Assembly: GCF_005938675.2 (NCBI RefSeq)
Contig: NZ_VCCH02000024.1
Location: forward strand, 34,929 to 98,928
Length of the DNA stretch: 64,000 nucleotides
Source: Mycobacterium sp. KBS0706
Lineage (GTDB): Bacteria; Pseudomonadota; Alphaproteobacteria; DSM-16000; Inquilinaceae
Reading direction: 5' to 3'
The position numbers and the translations under genes were made by a program. Shown one piece after another: positions 27,040 through 38,376 of the stretch. Numbering within the stretch: the stretch's first letter is position 1; each line of letters starts with the position of its first letter. The notes beneath the pieces are model-generated. The model was not told where the DNA came from. It ran no database searches and saw nothing but the letters and a program-made list of their open reading frames with translations.

Positions 27040-27663
27040 CTAGCCCGCCGCCGCGCGCCGCGGCTGCCCGTCGGACACCGCCCGCATCAGCAGCAGGATC
27101 ACCGCCACCACGGCGAGATAGGCGGCGAGCTGCATCCCCGTCGGCTGGTCGGTGTAGCCGACCAGGGTGTGCAGCACCCGGCCGAGGATGCCGTCCTCCG
27201 GCAGCACGGCACTGCTGTTCCACAGCGGAGTCGACCAGGCGTCGGCATAGCCGCCCTGTTCCAGGAAGGCGACGGCCTGGGCGGCGAGGCCGGCGGCGAG
27301 CAGCGTGATCAGCCCGGTCGTCGCCCTGAAGAAATGCCGCACCGGGATGGCGAGCAGGCCGAAATAGAGCAGGCCGCTGACCAGGGCGCCGGCGGCGATG
27401 CCGAGCCCCACGCCGGCCGCGACGCCGGCCGCGGTGGTGCCCCCCGCGGTGATCACGCCATAGAGGAACAGCACCACCTCCGACCCTTCGCGCAGCACTG
27501 CGACGCCGACCACCACAGCCAGCGCCGCGAGGGCGCGGCGGCCGGCCTGCACCGCCTGTCCCACCGCCCGCATCTCGGCCGCCATCTCGCGTCCGTGGCT
27601 GGCCATCCAGACACGCAGCGCGAGGCTACGCCGGCGCGGCGGCCGCGGCACATTAAGCCGCAT
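27040..27663 (-). CDS. FTR1/EfeU-type iron permease lacking its N-terminal part
   Basis: A 207-residue membrane protein whose homology to FTR1 iron permeases starts in mid-family, at [18 protein letters not shown]. It keeps the second iron motif, LREGSE at residues 57-62, and the later helices up to [15 protein letters not shown]. Family members are about 270-280 residues and carry a first REGxE-type motif in helix 1; that region is absent here, and only 33 bases separate the start from the lysE stop. The first 15 residues look like non-homologous read-in. Probably a non-functional remnant. Confidence 0.75.
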   Translation of the reverse strand: MRLNVPRPPRRRSLALRVWMASHGREMAAEMRAVGQAVQAGRRALAALAVVVGVAVLREGSEVVLFLYGVITAGGTTAAGVAAGVGLGIAAGALVSGLLYFGLLAIPVRHFFRATTGLITLLAAGLAAQAVAFLEQGGYADAWSTPLWNSSAVLPEDGILGRVLHTLVGYTDQPTGMQLAAYLAVVAVILLLMRAVSDGQPRRAAAG

Positions 27664-27696
27664 GAATACGCGGTAAGGGGTGCCGGCGGCTGCCGC

Positions 27697-28326
27697 TCAG
27701 TTCCGGCTGAGTGCCATATGGGCGCCGAGTCCGACCAGGGCCGAGCCGCTGGCCAGGCGCAGCCAGCGCGCCACCCGCTCGCTGCGGCGCAGCCGGGCCA
27801 TCGCCCGATCGATGCACAAAAGGGTGGCGACGTCGGCCGCGAAGAACACGGCGTTGACGATCATGCCCAGCACCAGGAACTGGGCCCATACCGGCAGCCC
27901 GGCCGCCGGATCGACGAATTGCGGCAGGAAGGCGATGAAGAACAGCGCCGTCTTCGGGTTCAGGAGCTCGACCGTCACGCTTTCGGAGAAGGCCCGGCGC
28001 GCCGTCTTCTGCGCCAGCTGCGGCAAGGCGTCGCCGGCCCCGCGGCGGCGCAGCATGCGGATGCCGAGCCAGACCAGATAGGCGGCGCCGAAGATCTTCA
28101 CCACCAGGAACAGGGTCGGCGACCAGCGGAACACCGCAGACAGCCCGGCCGCGGCGGCCACGACATGGACCAGGTCGCCGACCGCGATGCCGGTGGCGGC
28201 GCGGAACCCCGCCGCCCGGCCGCGCGCCAGCGTCTGCGCCACGGTGTAGAGGATCGCCGGCCCCGGGATGATCGCGATCAGCACCGTGGCGACGAAGAAG
28301 GGCAGCAGATGCGCGAGCGACGGCAT
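27697..28326 (-). CDS. LysE/RhtB family amino-acid exporter
   Basis: A 209-residue inner-membrane protein with about six hydrophobic segments and the LysE signature near the N-terminus, IIPGPAILYTVAQTLARGRAAGFRAA (residues 19-44). NPKTALFFIAFLPQF is the second family landmark. It should export an amino acid or homoserine lactone-like compound; the substrate is unknown. ATG 28326 follows GGAG at a good distance. It lies just upstream of the truncated FTR1 gene. Confidence 0.9.
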   Translation of the reverse strand: MPSLAHLLPFFVATVLIAIIPGPAILYTVAQTLARGRAAGFRAATGIAVGDLVHVVAAAAGLSAVFRWSPTLFLVVKIFGAAYLVWLGIRMLRRRGAGDALPQLAQKTARRAFSESVTVELLNPKTALFFIAFLPQFVDPAAGLPVWAQFLVLGMIVNAVFFAADVATLLCIDRAMARLRRSERVARWLRLASGSALVGLGAHMALSRN

Positions 28327-28617
28327 GGGCGGAGCTCCGGCGGAATTTGCAGGCCACCTTAGCGCGGCCGGGGGCAGACGTCAGTCATGGGCTCAATGTC
28401 GCGCCGCCCCCGCAGTGTCTTGACCTTGTCACAAATCCGGCTAGGAATGATTCGCAGATGGAGCGATGGCAACTGCCCTGCCATTGGTGTAGGGGAAGGA
28501 ATTCCATGGCGGACCAAGATCCCAACCGCCGTTTTCTGCGATATAATCCTGCGTCGCAGCGGCGAACCAAGCCGCGGCGACCGTTCGGAAGCGAGAGCAC
28601 AGTCGGAGTGTGACACC
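28327..28617 (+). promoter_or_regulatory. Intergenic region with a TATAAT box ahead of the hydroxylase gene
   Basis: About 290 bases without a convincing gene between lysE and the AspH/LpxO-like gene. It contains an exact TATAAT at 28542-28547 without a good -35, and another possible promoter with TTGACC at 28420-28425 and TAGGAA at 28442-28447. Either could drive the rightward gene. Confidence 0.4.
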
Positions 28618-29463
28618 GTGAACGCAAGCGTCGGAAACCAAGGCACCGCGACGCATCCGGGCCCAGTCAACCCGAAGCAGGTGTTCGCCACGGAAGGCAT
28701 CGACCCGACCCTGGAGCGGCCGAGCCTGGTGACCCGCTTCTTCATGCGCTTCGTCGCCTGGGCCGAGCGGCTCAACCTGAAATACACCAAGGTCGGCAAC
28801 CCGCCGGTCTACGATACCGCCGTCTTTCCCTGGGTCGCCGAGATCGAGCGCGAATGGCCCCTGATCCGGGCCGAGCTGGATCGTGTGCTGCTGCGCCAGC
28901 ACGAGCTGCCGAGCTTCCAGGACATCTCGTCCGACGTGAAGACGATCAGCAAGGACAATCACTGGAAGACGTTCTTCCTCGCCGGCTACGGCGTCAGCTC
29001 GGAGAAGAACGTCGCCCAGTGCCCGGAGACCTGGCGCATCGTCCAGAAGATCCCCGGGCTGAAGACCGCGATGTTCTCGATCTTCGAGCCCGGCAAGCAC
29101 CTGGCCGCCCATCGTGGCCCATACAACGGCGTGCTGCGGCTGCATCTGCCGCTGCTGGTGCCGGAGCCGCGCGAGAAGCTGGCGATCCGCGTCGACAAGC
29201 AGATCTGCCACTGGACCGAGGGCAAGGCCCTGGTGTTCGACGATGCCTATGAGCACGAGGCCTGGAACCACACCGACAAGACCCGGGTGGTGCTGTTCAT
29301 CGACTTCGTCAAGCCGCTGCGCTTCCCGGCGAAGCTGGTGAACTGGCTGCTCCTGAACCTGGCCGTCTTCACCCCCTTCATCCGCGAGGGGCAGGACGCG
29401 CACAAGGAGTGGGAGAAGAAGTTCTACGCCCAGGCCGAGGCCCTGCGGAACAAGAAGGCCTGA
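28618..29463 (+). CDS. Aspartyl/asparaginyl beta-hydroxylase family dioxygenase (LpxO/AspH-like)
   Basis: A 281-residue Fe(II)/2-oxoglutarate dioxygenase. The domain covers about residues 90-245 and includes FEPGKHLAAHRGPYNGVLRLH with a probable iron ligand H165, then DDAYEHEAWNHTDKTRVVL with H213 and H218 and the Arg that binds 2-oxoglutarate. A hydrophobic stretch near residues 235-252 could attach it to the membrane. Relatives hydroxylate the lipid A acyl chain (LpxO) or protein Asp/Asn. GTG 28618 is chosen, with CGGAG upstream; a longer open frame runs into intergenic DNA. Confidence 0.85.
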   Translation: MNASVGNQGTATHPGPVNPKQVFATEGIDPTLERPSLVTRFFMRFVAWAERLNLKYTKVGNPPVYDTAVFPWVAEIEREWPLIRAELDRVLLRQHELPSFQDISSDVKTISKDNHWKTFFLAGYGVSSEKNVAQCPETWRIVQKIPGLKTAMFSIFEPGKHLAAHRGPYNGVLRLHLPLLVPEPREKLAIRVDKQICHWTEGKALVFDDAYEHEAWNHTDKTRVVLFIDFVKPLRFPAKLVNWLLLNLAVFTPFIREGQDAHKEWEKKFYAQAEALRNKKA

Positions 29464-29471
29464 GGGCCGGA

Positions 29472-30152
29472 TCAGGGCGAAAGCTGGCGCACCAGCGCCT
29501 GCCGGGCCGCGAGCATGGTCGCCAGCAGCGCCGCGGTCGGCGGCATCCAGGCCTCCGGCGCCGACATCGCCCACAACGTCGCCCCGGTGACGGCGCACCA
29601 CAGCACCGGCAGGATCATCAGCAGCCAGCGCGCCGGCCCGGCCAGGGCCAGCAGCAGGCCGAGCGTGCCGATCGCGGTCGGATCGGGCGCGACGCCGAAG
29701 ATCTCGGCCTGGCGCCAGGTCCGGCCGAGCAGCAGGCCGATCGCCGGCTGCGCCAGCAGCGCGAACAGGAAAATCCCGATCCCCGCCCGGCCGGCGGCAT
29801 CGAGCCGCGGAGGGACGGAGAGCCGGCCGCCGATCGCCCCGGCCCAGACCAGCAGCGCCGCCTGCGCCAGGAAGCCCGCGGCGAGCCAGGGCGCGCCCCA
29901 GTTGATGCTGGCGTAGCGGTCGAGATGAAAGGCGATCGCCACCCAGGCCCAGCAGGCGGCCAGGATGGCGCCGACGGAGGGCCCCGCCACCGGACCGCCG
30001 CGGCGCAGCAGCACCAGCATCAGCAGCCCGAGCAGGACGGAGACGGCCTGCGCCGGCCAGATCGCTGCGTTGTACAGCTCGAACAGCCGGTGATAGGTGC
30101 GGGGCGAGAACAGCAGGAAGTCGGAGAGGCGGTAGCTCCACCACTCCGCCAT
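29472..30152 (-). CDS. DUF6064-like polytopic membrane protein
   Basis: A 226-residue membrane protein with about seven hydrophobic segments, starting MAEWWSYRLSDFLLFSPRTYHRL. This N-terminal pattern is typical of the family annotated DUF6064. ATG 30152 overlaps the stop of the aldo/keto reductase gene in TGATG, so translation is coupled. Function unknown. Its 3' end converges with the hydroxylase gene with only 8 bases between. Confidence 0.8.
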   Translation of the reverse strand: MAEWWSYRLSDFLLFSPRTYHRLFELYNAAIWPAQAVSVLLGLLMLVLLRRGGPVAGPSVGAILAACWAWVAIAFHLDRYASINWGAPWLAAGFLAQAALLVWAGAIGGRLSVPPRLDAAGRAGIGIFLFALLAQPAIGLLLGRTWRQAEIFGVAPDPTAIGTLGLLLALAGPARWLLMILPVLWCAVTGATLWAMSAPEAWMPPTAALLATMLAARQALVRQLSP

Positions 30153-31075
30153 CACAGCGCCTCGACATCGGCGGCCATCCGCCGGCGCATCGCCGCATCC
30201 GGCATCGGGCCGCGGGCGACGCCGAGATTCTCCCGCACATGGTCGACACGGGTGGTGGCCGGTATGGCGCAGGTGACGGCTGGGTGCGAGACCACGAATT
30301 TCAGCAGGATCTGGGCCCAGCTGCCGCAGCCGACCTCGCCGGCCCAGCCGGGCAGCGCCTCACCGTCGACATCGTCGATCAGCTCGCCCTGGCGGAACGG
30401 CCGGTTGACGATGACGGCGATGCCGCGCTCCTGCGCCAGCGGCAGGATGCGGTCCTCCACCTCGCGGTCGAGAATGTTGTAGGTGATCTGCACGAAGTCG
30501 ATCGGCCGGCTGCGCATCACCTGCTCGATCTCGCCATGCCGCCGCCCCTCCGAGGTGGTGATGCCGACATAGCGTAGCCGGCCCTCCGCCTTCATGGCGA
30601 AGAGCGTGTCGAGATGCGTCTCCCAGGCCAGCAGGTTGTGGACCTGCAGCAGGTCGAAGCGGGGCACGCCCCAAAGCCGGCGCGAGTCCTCGATCTGTCC
30701 CGGCCCGTCGCCGGAGGTCCAGACCTTGTCGGCCGCGAACAAGCCGGCGGGCCATCCGAGCCTGGCCAGGCCATGGCCGATCACCGGCTGGGACGAGCCG
30801 TACATTGGCGAGGAATCGATCAGCCGCCCGCCCGCGGCGAAGAAGGCGCGCATCACCTCGGCGCAGTCGTCGCGCGCCTGCGGGTCGTCGCCGACATTGA
30901 ACGTGATCCAGCTGCCGAGCCCGACCACCGGCAGCGCTTCACCGGTCGAGGGGATCGGCCGGGTGGCCGGGGCCGCCTGGGCGGTCGCCGCCGGGACCGG
31001 CAGCAGCGGCGCGGCGCCGGTCACGGCCAGGGCGCCCAGCAGGGCGCGGCGGGAGAGGATCGGGGAACGCGGCAT
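30152..31075 (-). CDS. Tat-exported aldo/keto reductase
   Basis: A 307-residue protein with a twin-arginine-like signal (LSRRALLGALAV) ending near residue 35, followed by an aldo/keto reductase barrel. The catalytic tetrad can be placed: D87 and Y92 (LIDSSPMYG), K117 (ADKVW) and H146 (LQVHNLL). Family members reduce carbonyl groups with NADPH; an exported form with folded cofactor fits the Tat route. It forms a two-gene unit with the DUF6064-like gene. The substrate is unknown. Confidence 0.88.
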   Translation of the reverse strand: MPRSPILSRRALLGALAVTGAAPLLPVPAATAQAAPATRPIPSTGEALPVVGLGSWITFNVGDDPQARDDCAEVMRAFFAAGGRLIDSSPMYGSSQPVIGHGLARLGWPAGLFAADKVWTSGDGPGQIEDSRRLWGVPRFDLLQVHNLLAWETHLDTLFAMKAEGRLRYVGITTSEGRRHGEIEQVMRSRPIDFVQITYNILDREVEDRILPLAQERGIAVIVNRPFRQGELIDDVDGEALPGWAGEVGCGSWAQILLKFVVSHPAVTCAIPATTRVDHVRENLGVARGPMPDAAMRRRMAADVEAL

Positions 31076-31215
31076 CGCCTGCCTCCGTCTGCGCTGTCGC
31101 CCCCATCAAGATGGGATTGCAGAGCGGCGGCGCCACTATCCCCTTCCGGATGCCGCGCGGTTGGGACAGCATTCCCGTCCGCCGGCAGCCGGTGAATCAC
31201 GTACAGGGGGATGGA

Positions 31216-32604
31216 ATGCGGAATCGACGGAACGGCCCGAGATCGATCGGCGGAGCTTTGGCAACTGGTCTGCTCGCCGCGCTGCTGGCAGCGTTGCCGG
31301 CCGCGGCCCAGGACACGCCGGCACCGGTGCTGAACGCCGGCGACAAGCTGCTGCAGTTCGACTGGCCGGCGGTGCAGGTCGGCACCGGCGAGTACGAGGA
31401 GGGGCCGACCGGCGTCACCGTAGTCCATTTCGACCGACGGTCGCTGGCCGCGGTCGATGTCCGCGGCGGCGGGCCGGGCACGGTCAACACCGACTACCTC
31501 CGCCTGGGCTACGATGCGCCGGAGCTGGACGCCGTGGTGTTCGCCGGCGGCTCCTGGTACGGGCTGGAGGCCACCACCGCCGTCGCCTCGGCGCTGAAGG
31601 AGGACGGGATTCGCGGCGGCCATTGGGACAACATCGCCCTGTCGGTCGGCGCCATCATCTACGATCTCGGCGGCCGCCGGCTGAACGAGATCGTGCCCGA
31701 CAAGCGGCTGGCCCAGGCTGCCTTCCGCGCCGCCAGGCCCGGCGTGTTCCCGCTGGGCGCCCAGGGGGCCGGCCGGCTCGCGGTCACCGGGTCGCTGTTC
31801 GGCTGCAACGCCTTCTCCGGCCAGGGCGGCGCCTTCCGCCAGATCGGGCAGGTCAAGATCGCCGCCTTCGTCGTGGTCAACGCGCTGGGCGTGGTCACCA
31901 CGCGCGACGGCAAGGTGGCCGCCTGCTACGGCGACGAGGGCTGGCCGAAGGACCTGACCACCGCGGCGCTGCTGGCGGGCTATCCGGCCAGCCGCAAGCC
32001 GGGCTGGACCGGCGCGCCGAACGCCGACGCCCCGGCCCGCAACACCACGGTCAGCCTGGTCGTCACCAACCAGAAGCTGAAGCCGGCGGAGCTGCAGCGC
32101 CTGGCGATCCAGGTGCACAGCTCGATGGGCCGGGCGCTGCAGCCCTTCGCCACCGAGTTCGACGGCGACGTGCTGTACGCCGTCTCGACCGGCGAGCTGG
32201 AGGACGAGGCGGCGATGCTGCCGACGGTCGATCTCGGCGTGGTCGGCGGCGAGGTGATGTGGGACGCCATCCTCGCCTCCGTACCGGACCAGCCGAAGCC
32301 GGCCACGTCCGCCGCCAAGCCGGTCCTGCCGGCGGACAAGCTGGCGGCGCTGGCCGGCGACTACGTCTTCAGCCCCTTCGTGACCGTGAAGGTCACGGCG
32401 GAGGGCGACACTTTGTTCGCCCAGGCGACCGGCGCGCGCGCCGCCTTCGCCATCGGCAAGGAGGAGAAGACCGAGCTGAAGCCGGTCTCGGCCACCGACT
32501 TCATGGTGCCGGGGCGCTATCCGCTGACCCTGCGCTTCGACTCCGGCCGGCTGGTGCTCAACCCCGGGCACTGGCAGCAGTTGGGGACACGGCAGGGCTC
32601 GTGA
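31216..32604 (+). CDS. P1/DmpA-NylC family (S58) self-processing peptidase fused to a C-terminal domain
   Basis: A 462-residue exported protein: signal peptide (about 1-31), then an N-terminal-nucleophile hydrolase domain to about residue 355. The block ARNTTVSLVVTNQKL places the predicted autocleavage between N276 and T277, with Thr277 as nucleophile, as in NylC-type 6-aminohexanoate oligomer hydrolases and P1 aminopeptidases. Residues about 370-455 form an extra domain (KLAALAGDYVFSP ... LTLRFDSG) like the DUF3471-type domain found behind beta-lactamase-like proteins. ATG 31216 follows CAGGGGGATGG. The substrate is unknown. Confidence 0.82.
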   Translation: MRNRRNGPRSIGGALATGLLAALLAALPAAAQDTPAPVLNAGDKLLQFDWPAVQVGTGEYEEGPTGVTVVHFDRRSLAAVDVRGGGPGTVNTDYLRLGYDAPELDAVVFAGGSWYGLEATTAVASALKEDGIRGGHWDNIALSVGAIIYDLGGRRLNEIVPDKRLAQAAFRAARPGVFPLGAQGAGRLAVTGSLFGCNAFSGQGGAFRQIGQVKIAAFVVVNALGVVTTRDGKVAACYGDEGWPKDLTTAALLAGYPASRKPGWTGAPNADAPARNTTVSLVVTNQKLKPAELQRLAIQVHSSMGRALQPFATEFDGDVLYAVSTGELEDEAAMLPTVDLGVVGGEVMWDAILASVPDQPKPATSAAKPVLPADKLAALAGDYVFSPFVTVKVTAEGDTLFAQATGARAAFAIGKEEKTELKPVSATDFMVPGRYPLTLRFDSGRLVLNPGHWQQLGTRQGS

Positions 32605-32609
32605 CCGCG

Positions 32610-32783
32610 TCAGGAGTTCGACGCCATCGCCATCAGGGCCCCAATGATGACCAGCACGAGGACGAAGGTCGACCCGACGCCCTTGATCGCATCCCAGAGG
32701 CCATAGCCCTCGATCATGAGAATGATCACCAGGAAGATCGCGAGAATCGAGCCATAAACCAGAAGTCCCTTCGTCCGCCCCAT
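32610..32783 (-). CDS. Small two-helix membrane protein, 57 residues
   Basis: A short reading frame with a strong ribosome-binding site (GGGGAGGG eight bases before ATG 32783). It encodes two hydrophobic helices, about residues 7-23 (LLVYGSILAIFLVIILM) and 38-54 (STFVLVLVIIGALMAMA), joined by a short loop EGYGLWDAIKG. No charged tail. I do not recognise the family. It ends five bases from the convergent S58 peptidase stop, and reads in the same direction as the MEKHLA gene upstream. Confidence 0.65.
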   Translation of the reverse strand: MGRTKGLLVYGSILAIFLVIILMIEGYGLWDAIKGVGSTFVLVLVIIGALMAMASNS

Positions 32784-32853
32784 GCGCCTGTCCCTCCCCG
32801 CCCAGAGAGGAGCCTAGCATGGCTCCGAGGCATCGGCAGAGGCAGGCCCCGTC

Positions 32854-33309
32854 CTACACCTCCCGCCAGTCCCGGAAGGTCGCCGCCTGGCCGCGCAGAG
32901 TGCCGGCCTCGTCGATCAGCTGCCAGACGGTGGCGTTCTCGATCCAGAAGCGGCGGCCGGACTTGGCGATGCGCAGGCCGCGATAATCGCCGATGAAGCC
33001 GTCGCGGGTCACGGCGTCGAGCAGGCGCTGCCGCTCGGCCCGGTCCGGCGCCTCGGCGGAGAGGCGGGACGGCAGCGTCGTGAACTCGTCCCAGCCATAC
33101 TCGAAGCGGGCCTGAGCCGAGCGGTTGGCGTAGACGAAGCGCGGATCGGCATCGGTGTTGTGCGCCAGAACGCAGAACGGCGCGTCGCCATAGAGCCAGC
33201 GCGCCTGCTCGGCGGCGTCGCCCTCCATCGGCAGCAGCGGCGCGCCGACCAGCCGGGCGTGGCTGCCGGCCAGGAGGCGCAGGAAATCGGGATCGTGGGC
33301 GAGGCTCAT
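32854..33309 (-). CDS. MEKHLA (PAS-like) domain protein
   Basis: A 151-residue cytoplasmic protein made almost entirely of a MEKHLA/PAS-like fold: VLAHNTDADPRFVYANRSAQARFEYGWDEF (about residues 48-77) and LPSRLSAEAPDRAERQRLL, then GLRIAKSGRRFWIENATVW. Such single-domain proteins are thought to sense a small ligand or redox state. ATG 33309 follows GGAG; the open frame continues upstream without a site. It is divergent from the ModA-like gene. Confidence 0.8.
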   Translation of the reverse strand: MSLAHDPDFLRLLAGSHARLVGAPLLPMEGDAAEQARWLYGDAPFCVLAHNTDADPRFVYANRSAQARFEYGWDEFTTLPSRLSAEAPDRAERQRLLDAVTRDGFIGDYRGLRIAKSGRRFWIENATVWQLIDEAGTLRGQAATFRDWREV

Positions 33310-33495
33310 CAGGGAACTCCGGACGCGCCGCGACGGCAGCGCGCCTGGAGGGTACGTCGGACATAAATCTCGGCCGGACAAGCCGGCTGCGGCACGGTGT
33401 CCGGGCATGGCTGACCCGACGGACCGACGGGCCACGGGTCGCAGTGTTTCCGGCCACGATCAGGATCCCGATCCGATTCAGCCGAGGCCTTCCCC

Positions 33496-34284
33496 ATGAC
33501 GCTGCCGCCGATCGTCTCCCGTGCCGCCCTCGCCGTCGCCGGACTGCTGCTCGTGGTCCAGCCCGTGGCTGCGGCCGAGCTGCAGGTCGTCAGCTCCGGC
33601 GGTTTCGCCGCCGCCTACCGCGCCCTGGCGCCGGAGTACGAGCGCGCCAGCGGCGACACGCTGAAGATCCAATGGGGTCCGTCGATGGGCGACACGCCGA
33701 ACGCGGTGCCGGCCCGGCTGGCGCGCGGTGAAAAGCTGGATGTCGTGATCATGGTCGGCACCGCCCTCGACGACCTGATCAAGCAGGGCAAGGTGCTGCC
33801 CGACAGCATGGTCGTCCTCGCCCGCTCCAGCATCGGCGTCGCGGTGAAGGCCGGCGCGCCGAAGCCGGACATCAGCTCGGCCGAGGCGGTGAAGCAGGCG
33901 CTGCTGGCGGCGAAGTCGGTCGCCTATTCCGACAGCGCCAGCGGCGTCTACATCTCGACCCGGATGTTCCAGCGCCTCGGCATCGCCGAGCAGATGGCGG
34001 GCAAGGCGCGCAAGATCCCCGCCACGCCGGTCGGCGAGATCGTGGCCAAGGGCGAGGCCGAGCTGGGCTTCCAGCAGATCGCCGAGCTGAAGCCGGTCGA
34101 GGGCATCGACCTGGTCGGGCCGCTGCCGCCGGAGCTGCAGCAGGTGACGCCGTATTCCGCCGGCATCGTCGCCGGCTCGCACGACCCGGCAGCGGCGAAG
34201 AAGCTGCTCGACTTCCTGGCATCCCCCGCCGCCGCCCCGGCCATCGCCGCGACCGGACTGGAGCCGACCGCGGAGAGCAAGTAG
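33496..34284 (+). CDS. ModA-like periplasmic substrate-binding protein without ABC partners
   Basis: A 262-residue exported protein with a signal peptide (about 1-27) and a type 2 periplasmic binding fold of the ModA/extracellular-solute family (LQVVSSGGFAAAYRALAPEYERASG, given at about 29-53). Typical ModA binds molybdate, but no modB or modC gene is adjacent, so ligand and function are open. It is followed by a strong hairpin. The MEKHLA gene diverges from it. Confidence 0.82.
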   Translation: MTLPPIVSRAALAVAGLLLVVQPVAAAELQVVSSGGFAAAYRALAPEYERASGDTLKIQWGPSMGDTPNAVPARLARGEKLDVVIMVGTALDDLIKQGKVLPDSMVVLARSSIGVAVKAGAPKPDISSAEAVKQALLAAKSVAYSDSASGVYISTRMFQRLGIAEQMAGKARKIPATPVGEIVAKGEAELGFQQIAELKPVEGIDLVGPLPPELQQVTPYSAGIVAGSHDPAAAKKLLDFLASPAAAPAIAATGLEPTAESK

Positions 34285-34295
34285 CGCCAGGGCCA

Positions 34296-34324
34296 CGCCG
34301 AGAGAGCCCGCCGCTCTCTCGGCG
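34296..34324 (+). terminator. Hairpin after the ModA-like gene
   Basis: An 11-bp perfect stem, CGCCGAGAGAG (34296-34306) with CTCTCTCGGCG (34314-34324), loop of 7. No U-tract follows, so termination may be weak or factor-assisted. Confidence 0.5.
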
Positions 34325-34357
34325 ACATCCGTGGCTCAGTTGGCGACATCGGATGTT

Positions 34358-34379
34358 GATATAAAGATATCTTTATGTC
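34358..34379. promoter_or_regulatory. AT-rich palindrome upstream of metH, operator candidate
   Basis: ATAAAGATATCTTTAT (34361-34376) is a perfect 16-bp palindrome, extendable to 22 bp with one mismatched pair. It lies 40 bases before metH in GC-rich DNA. AT-rich palindromes of this kind upstream of methionine genes are the expected binding sites of ArsR-family, SAH- or methionine-cycle regulators (SahR-like); that link is inference. Confidence 0.6.
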
Positions 34380-34418
34380 ATTACGTACATCCCGATCCGG
34401 AACCGCCGGCTGCTCGCC

Positions 34419-38186
<3,768 letters not shown>

Positions 38187-38209
38187 AGAGTAGGGCTCCC
38201 CAATTGAAT

Positions 38210-38246
38210 CCCCCTCCCCCTGCGGGAGGGGGGCAGGGGGAGGGGG
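38210..38246. repeat. Palindromic repeat, copy 1 (after metH)
   Basis: CCCCCTCCCCCTGC (38210-38223) is the exact reverse complement of 38233-38246, with a G-rich loop. A related copy in opposite orientation lies at about 38338-38376, with roughly 90 bp of unique DNA between. It belongs to the dispersed intergenic palindromes of these genomes and may also serve as a bidirectional transcription barrier. Confidence 0.8.
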
Positions 38247-38337
38247 TTCGACCCGCAAGAGCGATTGTCAGGTTCACCCAAAGCTCTCGAAGTCGGTCGT
38301 TTCGGAAGCCGCAACGACGGAGCTATTCGATCGACAA

Positions 38338-38376
38338 CCCCCTCCCCCTACCCCCCTCCCGCGAGGGGAGGGGGGA
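38338..38376. repeat. Palindromic repeat, copy 2 (inside the marR 3' end)
   Basis: Nearly the reverse complement of the copy at 38210-38246: CCCCCTCCCCCTACCCCCC is followed by a CGCG-centred stem with GGGGAGGGGGG. The stop codon and last codons of the leftward MarR gene lie inside it. Confidence 0.75.

Noticed and set aside
28387..28617. N-terminal extension of the AspH/LpxO-like protein
   Set aside because: The extension lies over promoter-like DNA including TATAAT and has no ribosome site; GTG 28618 is better.
34325..34400. tRNA-like phrase GTGGCTCAGTTGG upstream of metH
   Set aside because: No acceptor stem, anticodon arm or T-arm can be folded around it.
34285..34418. Cobalamin or SAM riboswitch ahead of metH
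   Set aside because: The leader is only 134 bases and shows a simple hairpin and a palindrome, not the conserved riboswitch core.
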